Shown piece after piece: positions 55,166-64,000 of a DNA stretch of 64,000 nt (positions within the stretch are counted from its first letter, which is position 1; each line of letters opens with the position of its first letter). This DNA comes from Brachypterus glaber. Lineage: Eukaryota; Arthropoda; Insecta; Coleoptera; Kateretidae. Both the position numbers and the translations under genes were made by a program. Where the stretch lies: positions 2,687,816 to 2,751,815 of the forward strand of contig OY294052.1 of NCBI GenBank assembly GCA_958510825.1, in the 5' to 3' direction. A model generated the notes under the pieces. The model made no database searches, had not been told where the DNA came from, and saw only the letters and a program-made list of their open reading frames with translations.

Positions 55166-55337
55166 GTGTCCTTAAATAAAGAGCGCGGTTCTTCAATCAA
55201 AAACACGTGCTCTCCATTCAAGGACATTGGCTTTGGTTCAAAGAAATGCTAGCGTTGAAACAATAGAATATGACTTTGAACATATCGAAAGACACGTGTT
55301 CTTGGTTCAAGGAACCCTTTTTTTTTCTGTGTAATGT
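55055..55337. mobile_element. Foldback element E, copy 5 (complete), at the end of the array
   Basis: From CACAGAAAAAAAAAAG to TTTTTTTTTCTGTG with both arms intact; loop with AAAGAGCGCGGTTC and ACGTGCTCTCC. It is the best-preserved E copy and the evident parent of the tandem array to its left. Confidence 0.9.
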
Positions 55338-55692
55338 AATGTAAAAAAAGTCCGTGGTTTTGTAATAGAAAATCCGCTTAGAAAGAATCGCGAGACAGAC
55401 TCGACGACAAAATTAAATGTGTCAATCTAATGACGGGGCGTTAAACGAAATTGGCTTTTTATTACACGTCAACGACAATTTTAATTTTATCCGGCTAATC
55501 TTCATTGATCTGCACTACAACCCGCTTTTAAATATTCCGTTTTATGTTTTTAACACCGCGAATTAAAATGCAAACAGTTTTTGACAAATCTCAAAGGCGT
55601 GCTCGAAAAAAGGGGCTGGAGTTATATGCTGATTTTAAAGCCTACTTTCTACACGATAAAAAATGAACGTTAAATAATTTAAAAATAGGTTA
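55338..55692. other. No feature recognised
   Basis: Slightly less AT-rich spacer with no open frame of note. Confidence 0.35.
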
Positions 55693-55977
55693 GTTTTTGT
55701 TTGTTTTTTTTTTTTTTTGTTTTTTTTTAACCTCGTACTATTCTACTTAATTAAGCACCCCCTAAGTCCAAGACTTCTATGCGCTAGTAGTGGAGGGAAC
55801 CACCGGCTTTTATTGACTTTCGAACCAATATATCTAGGGAGTACGCCTTCGCCAAATTTCAATTACTAATTAACTGAAAAAGGCAATTGCGGCCAGTGAG
55901 GTTTGAACTCACGATCATTAGCTCAGTGTCAATGATATATCGATGCCTTAGACCGCTGAGATAAATCTCCCATTTTA
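55693..55977 (-). mobile_element. SINE with a tRNA-Leu-like head
   Basis: On the minus strand it starts at about 55977 with GGGAGATTTATCTCAGCGG and a D-arm-like AGCGGTCTAAGGC (box A region), a long variable-arm-like stretch, and a perfect T-stem GTGAG-TTCAAAC-CTCAC (box B). The shared SINE body follows: CAGTTAATTAGTAATTG, TTTGGCGAAGGC, GAAAGTCAATAAAAGCCGG, GACTTAGGGGGTGC, AATAGTACGAGGTT and an A/CAAA-rich tail. Pol III would transcribe it from the internal boxes. It is not a working tRNA: the acceptor stem is not closed and no anticodon arm is convincing. Confidence 0.8.
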
Positions 55978-56091
55978 CTGAGGACTTTTACTGTGCTTGA
56001 CTTTGTTTGATTTATGAATTTATGTAAATGTGTGTAAAGTACATAGATTTACATTGATCCCAAAATATGATTCCTGGAAAGTATGTCTAGT

Positions 56092-56358
56092 CACAGAAAA
56101 AAAAGGATTCCTTGAACCACACGGGTCTTTTTGATATATTCAAAGTCATATTCTCTTGTTTCAAAGCTAGCATTTCTTTAAACCAAAGTCAATAACCTTA
56201 AATAAAGAGCGCGTTCCTTCATTCAAAAACCCGTTCTCTTTATTCAACGACATTAACATTAGTTTAAAGAAATGCTAGCCTTGAAACAAGAGAATATGAC
56301 TTTAAACATCTTGAAAGACACGTGTCCTTGGTTCAAGGAATCCAATTTTATCCGTGTG
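56092..56358. mobile_element. Foldback element E, copy 6
   Basis: CACAGAAAAAAAAGGATTCC at the left and TATCCGTGTG at the right, with all arm words present though mutated (ACACGGGTCTTTTTGATA). The left flank TCTAGT resembles that of copy 1 (GGCTAGT), possibly part of the element or a shared target. Confidence 0.8.
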
Positions 56359-56663
56359 AAAACGTAATATACCATCCACAGTGGAGAGTATACAAAGCGT
56401 TTAAAATATTCATGTCTTGTTTAGTTTAATGCGCAAATATATATTTTTTTAATTTAAGAAAAAATTGCAATTTACTTTTAGTGTTTGAATTGTAAATGCT
56501 GAATGTTGAAAAGTGCTTTGCTTGGCTGATTGTTGAAAAAAAATTAAACAAACATTTTAAACAGCTCTTATTCGATGTTTTTAGTGTTGATTTAGGCCGA
56601 ATAAGGCTAAAGATAATGAAAATCGATTTTTTTACTCAGATTCAAATTAAATATCAAATTGGG

Positions 56664-57090
56664 CAGCAGACGCCTTAGGGGAACAATTCATATTTGTTGT
56701 TTTTAAGTTGGTATACATGCGTACGTTAGTTGAAATGAGTGAAGAATGTCTACAAATAACTTTTAATTACGTTATTAAAATTTTCGGCGTAAGAACGTCA
56801 TGAAACATTGAGAAAATGTGAAAAAGTCGGTGTTAAAAAAATGTCATAGGTAAAATTAATTTCAAATAATTTTTTTTTTAATAAATTTCTGATAATGGCG
56901 CGGCCAGAAAAACAATCCGATAAAGCCACAAAGAAAAAACAAAAGGAAATGGTCCAAAAATACAGGAAAAGTGAAGTCAGTTTGATATCTTATTTTATAA
57001 ACTTCCTCATTTTTCCACCAGTCTAAAAAAGGTACCAGTTTCACATTTTTTGAAATTATATCTGTCGACAGTTACAATTGAAACTGCAAC
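56664..57090 (+). repeat. Repeat V, copy 3
   Basis: GCAGACGCCTTAGGGGAACA with TTTAAGTTGGTATACATGCG matches 45304-45376; GAAATTATATCTGTCGACAG matches the right part of V. The interior (with an ill-matched 60-codon minus frame, 56862-57044) is not shared with the other copies. Confidence 0.4.
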
Positions 57091-58512
57091 AATAGTATTT
57101 CCGCAATAAAAATACTTCGGTTCCTATTGGTCTACCAATGATTTAAGCACTAAAAAATAAAATAAAAAAATATCATAAACCTTTACAGCACCCTTTAATA
57201 AATAACAAAGCAACATCGTTAAAGAATGTGTAAAAAGATCAAATAGAATTCAGTACCTAAAGAAAAAAAAGGTAGGGACCGTTAAAACAATTCAGTGAAA
57301 AAGAAATTCTGCGAACAGAAAAACAATATGCGACGTCAGAAAGAAAAAGTTCTATAATATATAGAAAAAAAAAGTTATATTATAACTTTTTTTGTACAAC
57401 TACTTAACTAACATATTCAGATTTGAATGTTACTGACCAATTAGTTTAGTTGAGTTTAGATTAGTTTAGTTTAGTTTAGTTTATTGTTTATACTCCTTCT
57501 GGGACCTTTTTATAAAGGTATTTTATACCTTATTAGAGTGATAATATTTACAGTAAATTTGTATTAACATGGAATTCATACAGTGTATATTATATTTAAC
57601 ATGACAAAATTTTGTAATTAAAAGTGATTACTCACAGCGTGTGTAATATTAGCCAAAGTCAAGGTTAGGGAATTTTTATGATTCTAGAAATTAATTTTTG
57701 TTCCTAAAAGTACTTTTATTTAGTTAAAAAATATCCGAAGACTCTTTTTAAGTTAATTTTTTGTCTGTATTTCTTAATTTTTGACTTTTTGTTGTTGTTT
57801 TGTATCTTTATTGATATTTTTATACTCTAAAAATGCTAGTGGTTGAAGTTAACTTAATAGTCGACATTTTATTTTATTTTTCCAGCAGAAGTTACACACT
57901 TGCCTTTGGGCGGCATCGTGCGTAACTTCCCATACGTGCGTAATTGCTCATATACAACTTTAATCAAGCAAAAGAAAAATGATTTAAGTACTAAACATGG
58001 ATTCTTGCGACCGCACGGACATTTATTTGGCCTACAAATGTACTTTTCTATCCTCTTGGTTAAAAAAAAAGAACTTTAATCCATTTTATCGGAAAATTAC
58101 ATTCTTGTTTTTAGTAATTATTTATCTGTGTGTGTATCTAATTAATTTTAAAAAGGTTGGTTTTTATCAGTTAAAATACTTAAATAGGTAACTAAATGAT
58201 TTTTAAAAAGTCCAAACCTTAACATTTGCTCGACTGAAAACCTATAAATATGTACTATGGAACCGTTTTCTTCTTACCTCGCGGCCAGTTAATTTAAAAC
58301 TAAAACTCGTGACCTAACGAATTCCGCCCTCGTTTAATTTCTAGTTTTCCTTCAAGCCATTATCATTAAATTAAACGAAAGTTATCTCCAGAATAGTTTT
58401 CCGAAAAAGTTCTAATTTAGAAGACGTGCTCATCGACGACCGCACACGATACACTGGAAAATATAAAACAGCATACCACTGGAAGATTTTTCGTCAAATA
58501 TTAATACCACAA
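57091..58512. other. Spacer with TTTAG tandem
   Basis: A run of GTTTA/TTTAG units lies at about 57437-57483 (GAGTTTAGATTAGTTTAGTT and onwards), followed by CTCCTTCTGGGACC. A hairpin pairs GAAGTTACACAC with GTGCGTAACTTC (about 57886-57929). Nothing coding is recognised; the 64-codon frame at 57997-58191 lacks a motif. Confidence 0.4.
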
Positions 58513-58614
58513 TGTGGACCTAATATTTTTATATTACCTTAAAATTTTCATTTAGGTGTTACTAGAAAATTCTAAAAATATGAAAGTGATTACACTTTTC
58601 TGAGGAACCTAAAA

Positions 58615-59023
58615 TGGAGCTCTCTACAACTAGAATTATGAAACAAAAGACGTCTACCCTATCTCTAACTCATTTGTGCTACATTTTCCAGCCAACCAAA
58701 TAAATACTGTATTTGTTTTTCATACAACAAATACAGTATTTATTTGATTGGCCGGAAAGTGTAGCACTGAGCGGCACGAACGAACATAGCTAATGTGAAT
58801 CTGTAGAATAAGATAATTCTACTAAAATTTAGATGGCGCCAGTAATTTCTTTAATAAAAATAATATAGTTACACTTTTCGCCCGGCCAAGTAAATATTGT
58901 ATTTGTTCAACAAAGAACAAATACAGAATTTGTTTGGTTGGGTGGAAGTGGGAGTGTATGTATGTCTTCTATCCTTTTTGGGTAGAACTTTTGTCCCTGT
59001 CTAATCTAACGGGAGAAATCGCC
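58615..59023. mobile_element. Foldback containing two related hairpins, nested in P
   Basis: Outer words GACGTCTACCCTATC and GGTAGAACTTTTGTCC are loosely inverted. Inside are two hairpins. One is at 58670-58765 (GTGCTACATTTTCCAGCC, AAATACTGTATTTGTT and mirror). The other is at 58868-58957 (ACACTTTTCGCCC, AATATTGTATTTGTTC and mirror). Both hairpins share the CCAA-TAAATA-TGTATTTGTT core, so they are copies of one another in a roughly inverted arrangement. Confidence 0.6.
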
Positions 59024-59036
59024 ATTCGTAAAATTA

Positions 59037-59320
59037 TGGGAGGATTGGTGTAGTGGTCCACCGCGTCTGTACATGACAAGTCTACTACAACTAGCGTGTG
59101 TTCGATTCTCACTGGCGCCGATTTGCCTTTTTCAGTTAATTAATAATTGAAATTTGGCGAAGGCATTAGTAAAACGGACACTCCCTATAAAAACTGGTTC
59201 GCAAGTCAGTATAAGCCGGTGGTTCCCTCTGCTACACAAGTCCTGGACTTAGGGAATGCCTAATTAAATAGAATAGTACGAGGTTAAACAAACAAACAAA
59301 TAAACAAACAAATTACACAT
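59037..59320 (+). mobile_element. SINE with a different tRNA-like head
   Basis: The head starts at about 59038; TGGTGTAGTGG is a good box A and GTGTTCGATTCTCAC a good box B with most of a T-stem. The body that follows is the same as in the SINE at 55693 (CAGTTAATTAATAATTGAAA, TTTGGCGAAGGC, AAGTCAGTATAAGCCGGTGG, GGACTTAGGGAATGCC, AATAGTACGAGGTT) and ends in (AAAC/AAAT)n. Flanking AAAATTAT and AAATTAC are probably the target duplication, since uninterrupted P copies have this only once. Confidence 0.85.
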
Positions 59321-59693
59321 AAATCGTAAAAAATCCTTGAAAATTTTCTGTAATTATTTTATAAGTGAAATTTTTTTTTGCTTTTTAGCTTTACAAAATT
59401 ATCTACTAAAATTTAAAATGATCAAGATGATGATTTTGGCGGATTTTTGGCACGGGTTAGAATCTTTTGATCATTTTGAAACGGCACATATTTTGTATTC
59501 TTAAAAGGAAAAAAAAATAACTTTTTCACTTACTCAAAAATTTGACAATTTTCAAAGATTTTTATGATTTATGGGTAATTTTACGAATTTTAGGGACCCA
59601 AGAATCCTTAGAGAAGTTTGATCACTCTCATATTTTCAAAATTTTCTAGTTACAACTAAATGAAAATTTTAAAGCAATAAAAAAATATACTTA

Positions 59694-59969
59694 CAACAAG
59701 TATCTAGCAGAAGTAACACAAGTGCTTCATATAAGAATTTTTTGCTGTGTGCACTAAGCGAAAAGAAGTTTTACAAGTTAGAATGGCGCCTTATACTAGT
59801 TTAACATCCTTATTCCATGAGTGGTGTTGTTTTGCTTCCGGCTAAGTGTGTTTCTTTAATTTTAATAAAGGGGACGTTTACGACTAACATTTCGTTGTTG
59901 CCGCCGATGTTCTTTATAGTCAGAAAGCCCGTGAAGATGCTTAACAAATTATTTTTTCCCGGTTGAATT
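59694..59969. other. No feature recognised
   Basis: Spacer, slightly GC-richer than average; no frame or family identified. Confidence 0.3.
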
Positions 59970-60101
59970 ACATCGGCACTTAGTGCTACTAAGAGTGCCG
60001 ATGTATTAAAATCTTCGCCGAAAAGTCAAAATCTTTGACCACGTTTTTTTCACACTTCTCAACGTTTTAGAGTCGAAATCAGTAAAAAAAAAATTGCGTC
60101 C

Positions 60102-60133
<32 letters not shown>

Positions 60134-60679
60134 GGGTGTAAACTCTCTAACTCCATTTCTACATGAGATATCGACTTGCGGTTTTTTGCATATTGTTTCT
60201 TATCGTATTCCGAAGAGCTGATTAGATTTTGGGGGTAAACGATTGGGCGTAAGGGGGTAAAAATAGGGTAAAACTCCTATTTTTAGCGTTTTTTGTTTAT
60301 AATTAAGGCAATTATTATTGTATTTGGTTAATTTAGCACTTATATAAAAGATAATTTTAAATTGGTCAAAAAATGTTATAAACAACGTTTTCCTAAAACG
60401 CATTGTTTTCGAGATATTGGCGTATAAAGCAGTAAAAGGTTTTTTAGCATATCTCACATATTTATAACCCGATTTCAAAAAATTATATTTTAAATAAAAG
60501 CTATTTTTAAGCCCTATAAAAAATGTTATATACAGTTTTTTGCTAGAATATAATGTTTTAAAGATACAGAATTTAAAATCAAACGAAACACCTAGTTTGA
60601 AATTTGTGAACTAGATGGCTCTAGTGTACAATAGTGCCGATGTTTTGACAGGGTGCTTGCAACGTTTCATCTAGTTTTT
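59970..60679 (+). mobile_element. GTCT-bearing element, family A, copy 3
   Basis: The most complete A copy: an ACATCGGCACT/AGTGCCGATGT hairpin (59970-60003), a (GTCT)n tract (60097-60136), a GGGGGTAAACGATTGGGCG block, and the right end with AACTAGATGG, AGTGCCGATGT (60633-60643) and CATCTAGTTTT. The 92-codon minus frame (60200-60478) lies inside and is not conserved in the other copies. Confidence 0.8.
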
Positions 60680-60739
60680 CTTATCAAAATAGTTGGATTT
60701 AGTCAAAGCTCACTAAAAGCTTTAAATTAAAATGGTACT

Positions 60740-60960
60740 TTATTTTATAGTAGACATCAGACGAACAGACAGACGGACGGACGGACAGACGGACGGACAG
60801 ACGGACGAACAAACGGACATTTTAAAAGTTTCTTATTTTTTTATGAAACACATTTGTATCCAAGAATTTTTTTTCTAGGACGTTTTTTGGCGATTTCGAA
60901 ACTATTGTATAATACTATTCTAACGCTACGCGCTGTGGATAGTATAATCATACAGCGCAA
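60740..60960 (-). mobile_element. GTCT-bearing element, family B, copy 3 (partial)
   Basis: A (GACA/GACG)n tract at about 60766-60815 followed by TTCTTATTTTTTTATGAAAC, TTTGTATCCAAGAATTTTTT, GATTTCGAAACTATTGTATA and GATAGTATAATCATACAGCG. The half beyond the microsatellite (with AATGGAATACGTAGC) is absent. Confidence 0.65.
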
Positions 60961-61261
60961 AGCTTTAATCACTATTCTTAATTTACTTTAGTCTAACTTG
61001 TTGTTTTGGGATATATTTATGGCCAAGGAATGTGTGGGTAGTCGAGAAACTATTTTAAGATCTTGGATAATGTTTAATGTTTACCAGAAAATTTCATGAA
61101 TTACATACTCATTAAGTTAAATAAACATTATTCTGCATATCTCACATTTGAGAACATTTAAGGATCAGCTAATTTAAGCACGTTTTAAAAATTGGGACCT
61201 GACATTTGCATTATGCTCCTTTATGTTTTTAAATTGTACTGTGTGCACAATTTATTCTAAT
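60961..61261. other. No feature recognised
   Basis: AT-rich spacer. Confidence 0.3.
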
Positions 61262-61785
61262 ATAAAGTATTCTGCCCTGCCAAGACAAGTTGTCCCCTCT
61301 GAAAATTAGATGTTTTGAGATATGGCCAGTTTTATTGTTTTTGTTTGCACTTTTTGAAAACATGTTTAAATAAATATGGCGTTGGGTTCTGCTGTATTTT
61401 AAATAAAAAATACGTGATGCTTTAAAAATATATAGTTGATAGAAAAATAAATTGTCATAATAAATGCATTTGTTCTATCTGAGAAAGTTAGGACAAAATT
61501 ATCTAAAAAGTCTAATCAAATTACTAAGATCTGTAAAGTTAGTCCTAGTCCTGACTAACTCGTCTAGTAAAGACTAGTTAGGACAACTTTATTTAGAAAA
61601 CATTGACAATTTTCCACTTAGGTCAAACACCTTAGGCTAATTTTTAGGATTTGGGTTTTAGATAGGACATTTCTTTTTAGTAGGCCTATGGGGCTAGTGT
61701 AAAGCAATATAATGGTGTGCTTATCTCAAAAAGTGAATTTTTGCAGATAGGACAACTTGCCTTAGAGGGGAGGTATTGGTGATAC
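61262..61785. repeat. Loose inverted repeat with about 45-base arms
   Basis: AAGACAAGTTGTCCCCTCTG ... TTTTGAGATATGG (61281-61327) is mirrored, with mismatches, by TTATCTCAAAAAGTG ... GATAGGACAACTTGCCTT (61721-61764). Several AGTTAGGACAA-like words lie between. It is probably an old TIR element. Confidence 0.5.
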
Positions 61786-62964
61786 GTGTTAAATTATTTT
61801 ACTCAATATAAACATACTTAACTAATTTTAAATAAATCAATAGTTTTAAGTGTTATTAGTAGTTGTTTTCAAGAAATTAGTATCAGTTTAGTATTTTAAA
61901 TACTTAGTATCTACATCCCATTTTCATTTAGGTTTCTTTAAAACTCAATACAAGGAATTTTATTATTTAAACCAAGTACTTTTTCGTGATACAAGTTTAA
62001 GCCTATTGGTCTAAAAACAATACGTATTCAACCGTAATCAAGCTTAAAATTTGATTTACTTACTTACGTGCTTGAGGATTTACGAATTTTTGAGCCCCTT
62101 TTATCTAAATATTACGAACTTTTTTAAGTAATCCTTTCTCTAAGTGTAACGGCTTCAGCAATTAAAAAAATATAAAATTTATTTTTCTCGACTTCGCAAC
62201 GCGTTGTGACGCGTCACAAAAATAAGCGGAAAATATTTTATTATCTGAAACCCATAAAACTTGTCTTCAAAAGTTTTAAAATTCTAAAGTTGGTGTAAAC
62301 TAGCCGAGATAGTTAAATTATTTATGAACGAAATTTAATTAAAGTTGGACTAAAATACTTTAATCAGTACATTAAGCTTTTTACTTAACGCCAAAGACAG
62401 ACACGAATGATAAGACAATGTCTTCGCAGGATGACTCCTTTTTACTTTGACCAAATATCCCATACTAGCCGTGAAACCCGTTTTTCGCATGGAATATCTG
62501 AATAAAATTAGATCTCTCTATGCTAACCTTGTTTAGTAATTTCCCCCAAGGGGTTAAGGGGGTCAATGTTTGGGTTATTTTTTTTTATTTTTATTTTTTT
62601 TTACACACGTACAAAATTTCATGTATTGCATATTAAAGTTAATAAAAAGTTGACAAATCATACTGTTTACCAGGAGAGTGAAATAACAAAGAAACAATAC
62701 TCATTAAAGTCTGCCATTGGGACTGGATTCGATAGAGAAAAGCCAAAATTTTGAATTTTCCATCGGTGACATTTTTTTAGCCTCCCTGTTAAATAATAGT
62801 GAGCACCAAAAATTTCAACTGCAGTAAAACCAAACGAGATAGAAAAAATATAAAAACAGATCTGGTTTCAGCGTGAAAAGTACTACCAGAAACAAAAAAA
62901 ATATGAATTAATGGACTGTATCTCGATTAAATATTAGAGCATAAGTTTTTACTGTAAGTTATGC
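61786..62964. other. No feature recognised
   Basis: AT-rich. A palindromic CGCAACGCGTTGTGACGCG near 62197 and the RTE-like word near 62462 are noted. The 62-codon frame at 62566-62754 lacks a motif. Confidence 0.35.
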
Positions 62965-63014
62965 TTTATAAAAGTGTATACACTCTTTATAAAGTGTATA
63001 CACTCTTTATAAAG
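62965..63014. repeat. Short tandem of palindromic 20-mers
   Basis: TTTATAAAGTGTATACACTC is repeated two and a half times. The unit contains the palindromes TTTATAAA and GTGTATACAC, so the array is self-complementary throughout. Confidence 0.85.
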
Positions 63015-63134
63015 AACCTTGTTTTCCCATGCGTATGATTTTCACCAATGCACTACCGGATTCGTGACCTCAGGCGTACGCTTTTTACTATTTCATTGGT
63101 GGTAATCGCACGCATGCAAAAACAAGGTTCTTTC
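63012..63134. mobile_element. Inverted-repeat element with AAAGAACCTTGTTTT ends
   Basis: AAAGAACCTTGTTTT, CATGCGT and CACCAATG at the left are mirrored at the right by CATTGGTGG, GCACGCATGC and AACAAGGTTCTTT. The loop is about 35 bases and comparatively GC-rich. It starts exactly at the end of the 20-mer tandem, whose last unit supplies AAAG. Confidence 0.7.
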
Positions 63135-64000
63135 TAGGGTGGTTTACCTGTGAACAAAGTATTAATTATATTATATAAACTATATTTATTATAACCTAAC
63201 TATTATATGCTTATTCGACAACCTCAATAACTTTTTTATTACGTTTGTTGAACTTCATTGGAATAATCCAAAACCAGACGCAAATGATAATGTCTCTTTT
63301 TAACAGCATAACGCGTCTGGTATTAGGCACATAATGAAGGGGGTTGTGCCAGAGAATGATAATTGAAAATTTTACAATAACGCTTCTCAAAAACGACATT
63401 AGGGAATTATATTCGGTGACACTTTCACGTCTTCTTACGCCTCTCAAATTAAATTAGAACCACTCTCATACATTTATGGGTTATTCCCGCGTAACTGACG
63501 AACATTTCAGCACATTCTTTTAGTGATTTTAAATTTTCTTAATAGATATTAAGAAGAAGAATCTTTAAGGAGGTGGAAATATGTTACAAACGTATTAATA
63601 GAGCAAAACACAATTATTGGTATTAAATTGAAAGTAACTTAGAGTTTTCCTGAAAAAGTTTAATGAAAATTAGTCGTAACTGACGTAACAGGTTTTTAAC
63701 CTGGCAACAGTTAATTACAGTTAATAATTCAATTTTATGGGTATTTGTGGAACTAATTACACAGTCCTGCAAGGTCCTGCTTCATAAATTCGAATATATG
63801 ATTTTGGATAATTCGACTATGCTGATTTCGATGCTGTACTTAGTTTTTTTTCCATCACGTCAAGATTTTGTGCAATTAAAAAAATAAGGGTTTAAAATGA
63901 ATAATTTTTTTTACAAGGTTCATATAGATATCCCTCTATAATGATTTATTACATAACCCATATTTATAAATAGCGCCATCTATAAATATGTATTTTTTAA
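63135..64000. other. No feature recognised
   Basis: AT-rich spacer to the window end. A 78-codon minus frame (63211-63447) has no motif; CAGGTTTTTAACCTG at about 63689 is a small palindrome. Confidence 0.4.

Larger units (their letters stand above)
58513..59693. mobile_element. Foldback element P, copy 2, interrupted by two insertions
   Basis: The left arm (58513-58614: GTGGACCTAATATTTTTATA, TTTCATTTAGGTGTTACTAG, GTGATTACACTTTTCTGAGG) and right arm (about 59315-59693) match P copy 1. Between them lie a separate foldback (58615-59023), a few bases of P (ATTCGTAAAATTAT), and a complete SINE (59037 on). After the SINE the P sequence resumes at AAATTACACATAAATCG. Confidence 0.75.

Noticed and set aside
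55884..55977. Possible functional tRNA-Leu gene (minus strand)
   Set aside because: Box A/B and T-stem are good, but the acceptor and anticodon stems do not close and the sequence continues straight into the SINE body and tail.
57437..57483. TTTAG run as telomere-type repeat
   Set aside because: Insect telomere repeat is TTAGG; this is a short imperfect GTTTA run of microsatellite type.
59037..59118. Possible functional tRNA gene (plus strand)
   Set aside because: Same reasoning: SINE head with internal promoter, fused to the shared body, with an imperfect T-stem.
1..64000. CRISPR array, bacterial operons or prophage
   Set aside because: No regularly spaced short repeats with unique spacers, no Shine-Dalgarno-led gene clusters, and composition and elements are those of an insect genome. 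The 191-bp and 19-bp tandems have no unique spacers.

Overview
This looks like eukaryotic, almost certainly insect (or other arthropod) nuclear DNA. It is very AT-rich and gene-poor, packed with TA-flanked inverted-repeat elements, several of them carrying (GTCT)n blocks. It also holds 5'-truncated non-LTR retrotransposons, a tRNA-headed SINE family, and an LTR fragment with a tRNA-Lys-type primer-binding site. A large, repeat-rich genome such as a beetle's would fit, but the order is a guess. No bacterial features (operons, ribosome binding sites) are seen, and I could not support a single intact host gene: every short open frame is either chance or transposon-derived. The window is therefore intergenic or lies inside a very long intron.

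Layout. 1-9 kb: two GTCT-bearing elements (families B and A), TA-flanked MITE C copy 1, MITE Q copy 1, an RNase H-like fragment of a non-LTR retrotransposon, a second A element, repeat J copy 1, foldback E copy 1 and a decayed reverse transcriptase (RT) piece. 9-20 kb: multi-hairpin element D copy 1, three TA-flanked foldbacks whose ends read CAGGGTG or CAGTGCG, three copies of repeat G (one with a snap-back inside), foldback H, a small broken reading frame with a Crypton-like motif, and C copy 2. 20-34 kb: foldback I, J copy 2 in inverted orientation, E copies 2-4, a 147-bp tandem duplication, a CCGGGTG-ended foldback, D copy 2 and a 1.6-kb foldback (F1) with an RT-like C-terminal fragment nested in its loop. 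33-44 kb: several small inverted-repeat elements, D copies 3-5, C copy 3, and the best coding remnant of the window: a 5'-truncated CR1/Jockey-like RT (40206-41992) with one frameshift and one stop. 44-54 kb: the LTR plus primer-binding site, Q copy 2, a 19-bp minisatellite, GTCT element B copy 2, a TA-flanked pogo/Tc1-like element with helix-turn-helix remnants, a SINE tail and F1's sister foldback. 54-64 kb: a roughly 191-bp tandem array grown from half of an E foldback, two SINEs that share a body but have different tRNA heads, a three-level nest (P > foldback > SINE), and A copy 3 next to B copy 3.

There is no gene circuit to describe. The region is a record of transposition, nesting and hairpin-driven rearrangement. 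Its most notable points are the E-foldback tandem array, the SINE head exchange, the multi-hairpin D family, the long near-perfect foldbacks (potential double-stranded RNA sources) and the sharing of a GTCT module by three otherwise different families.
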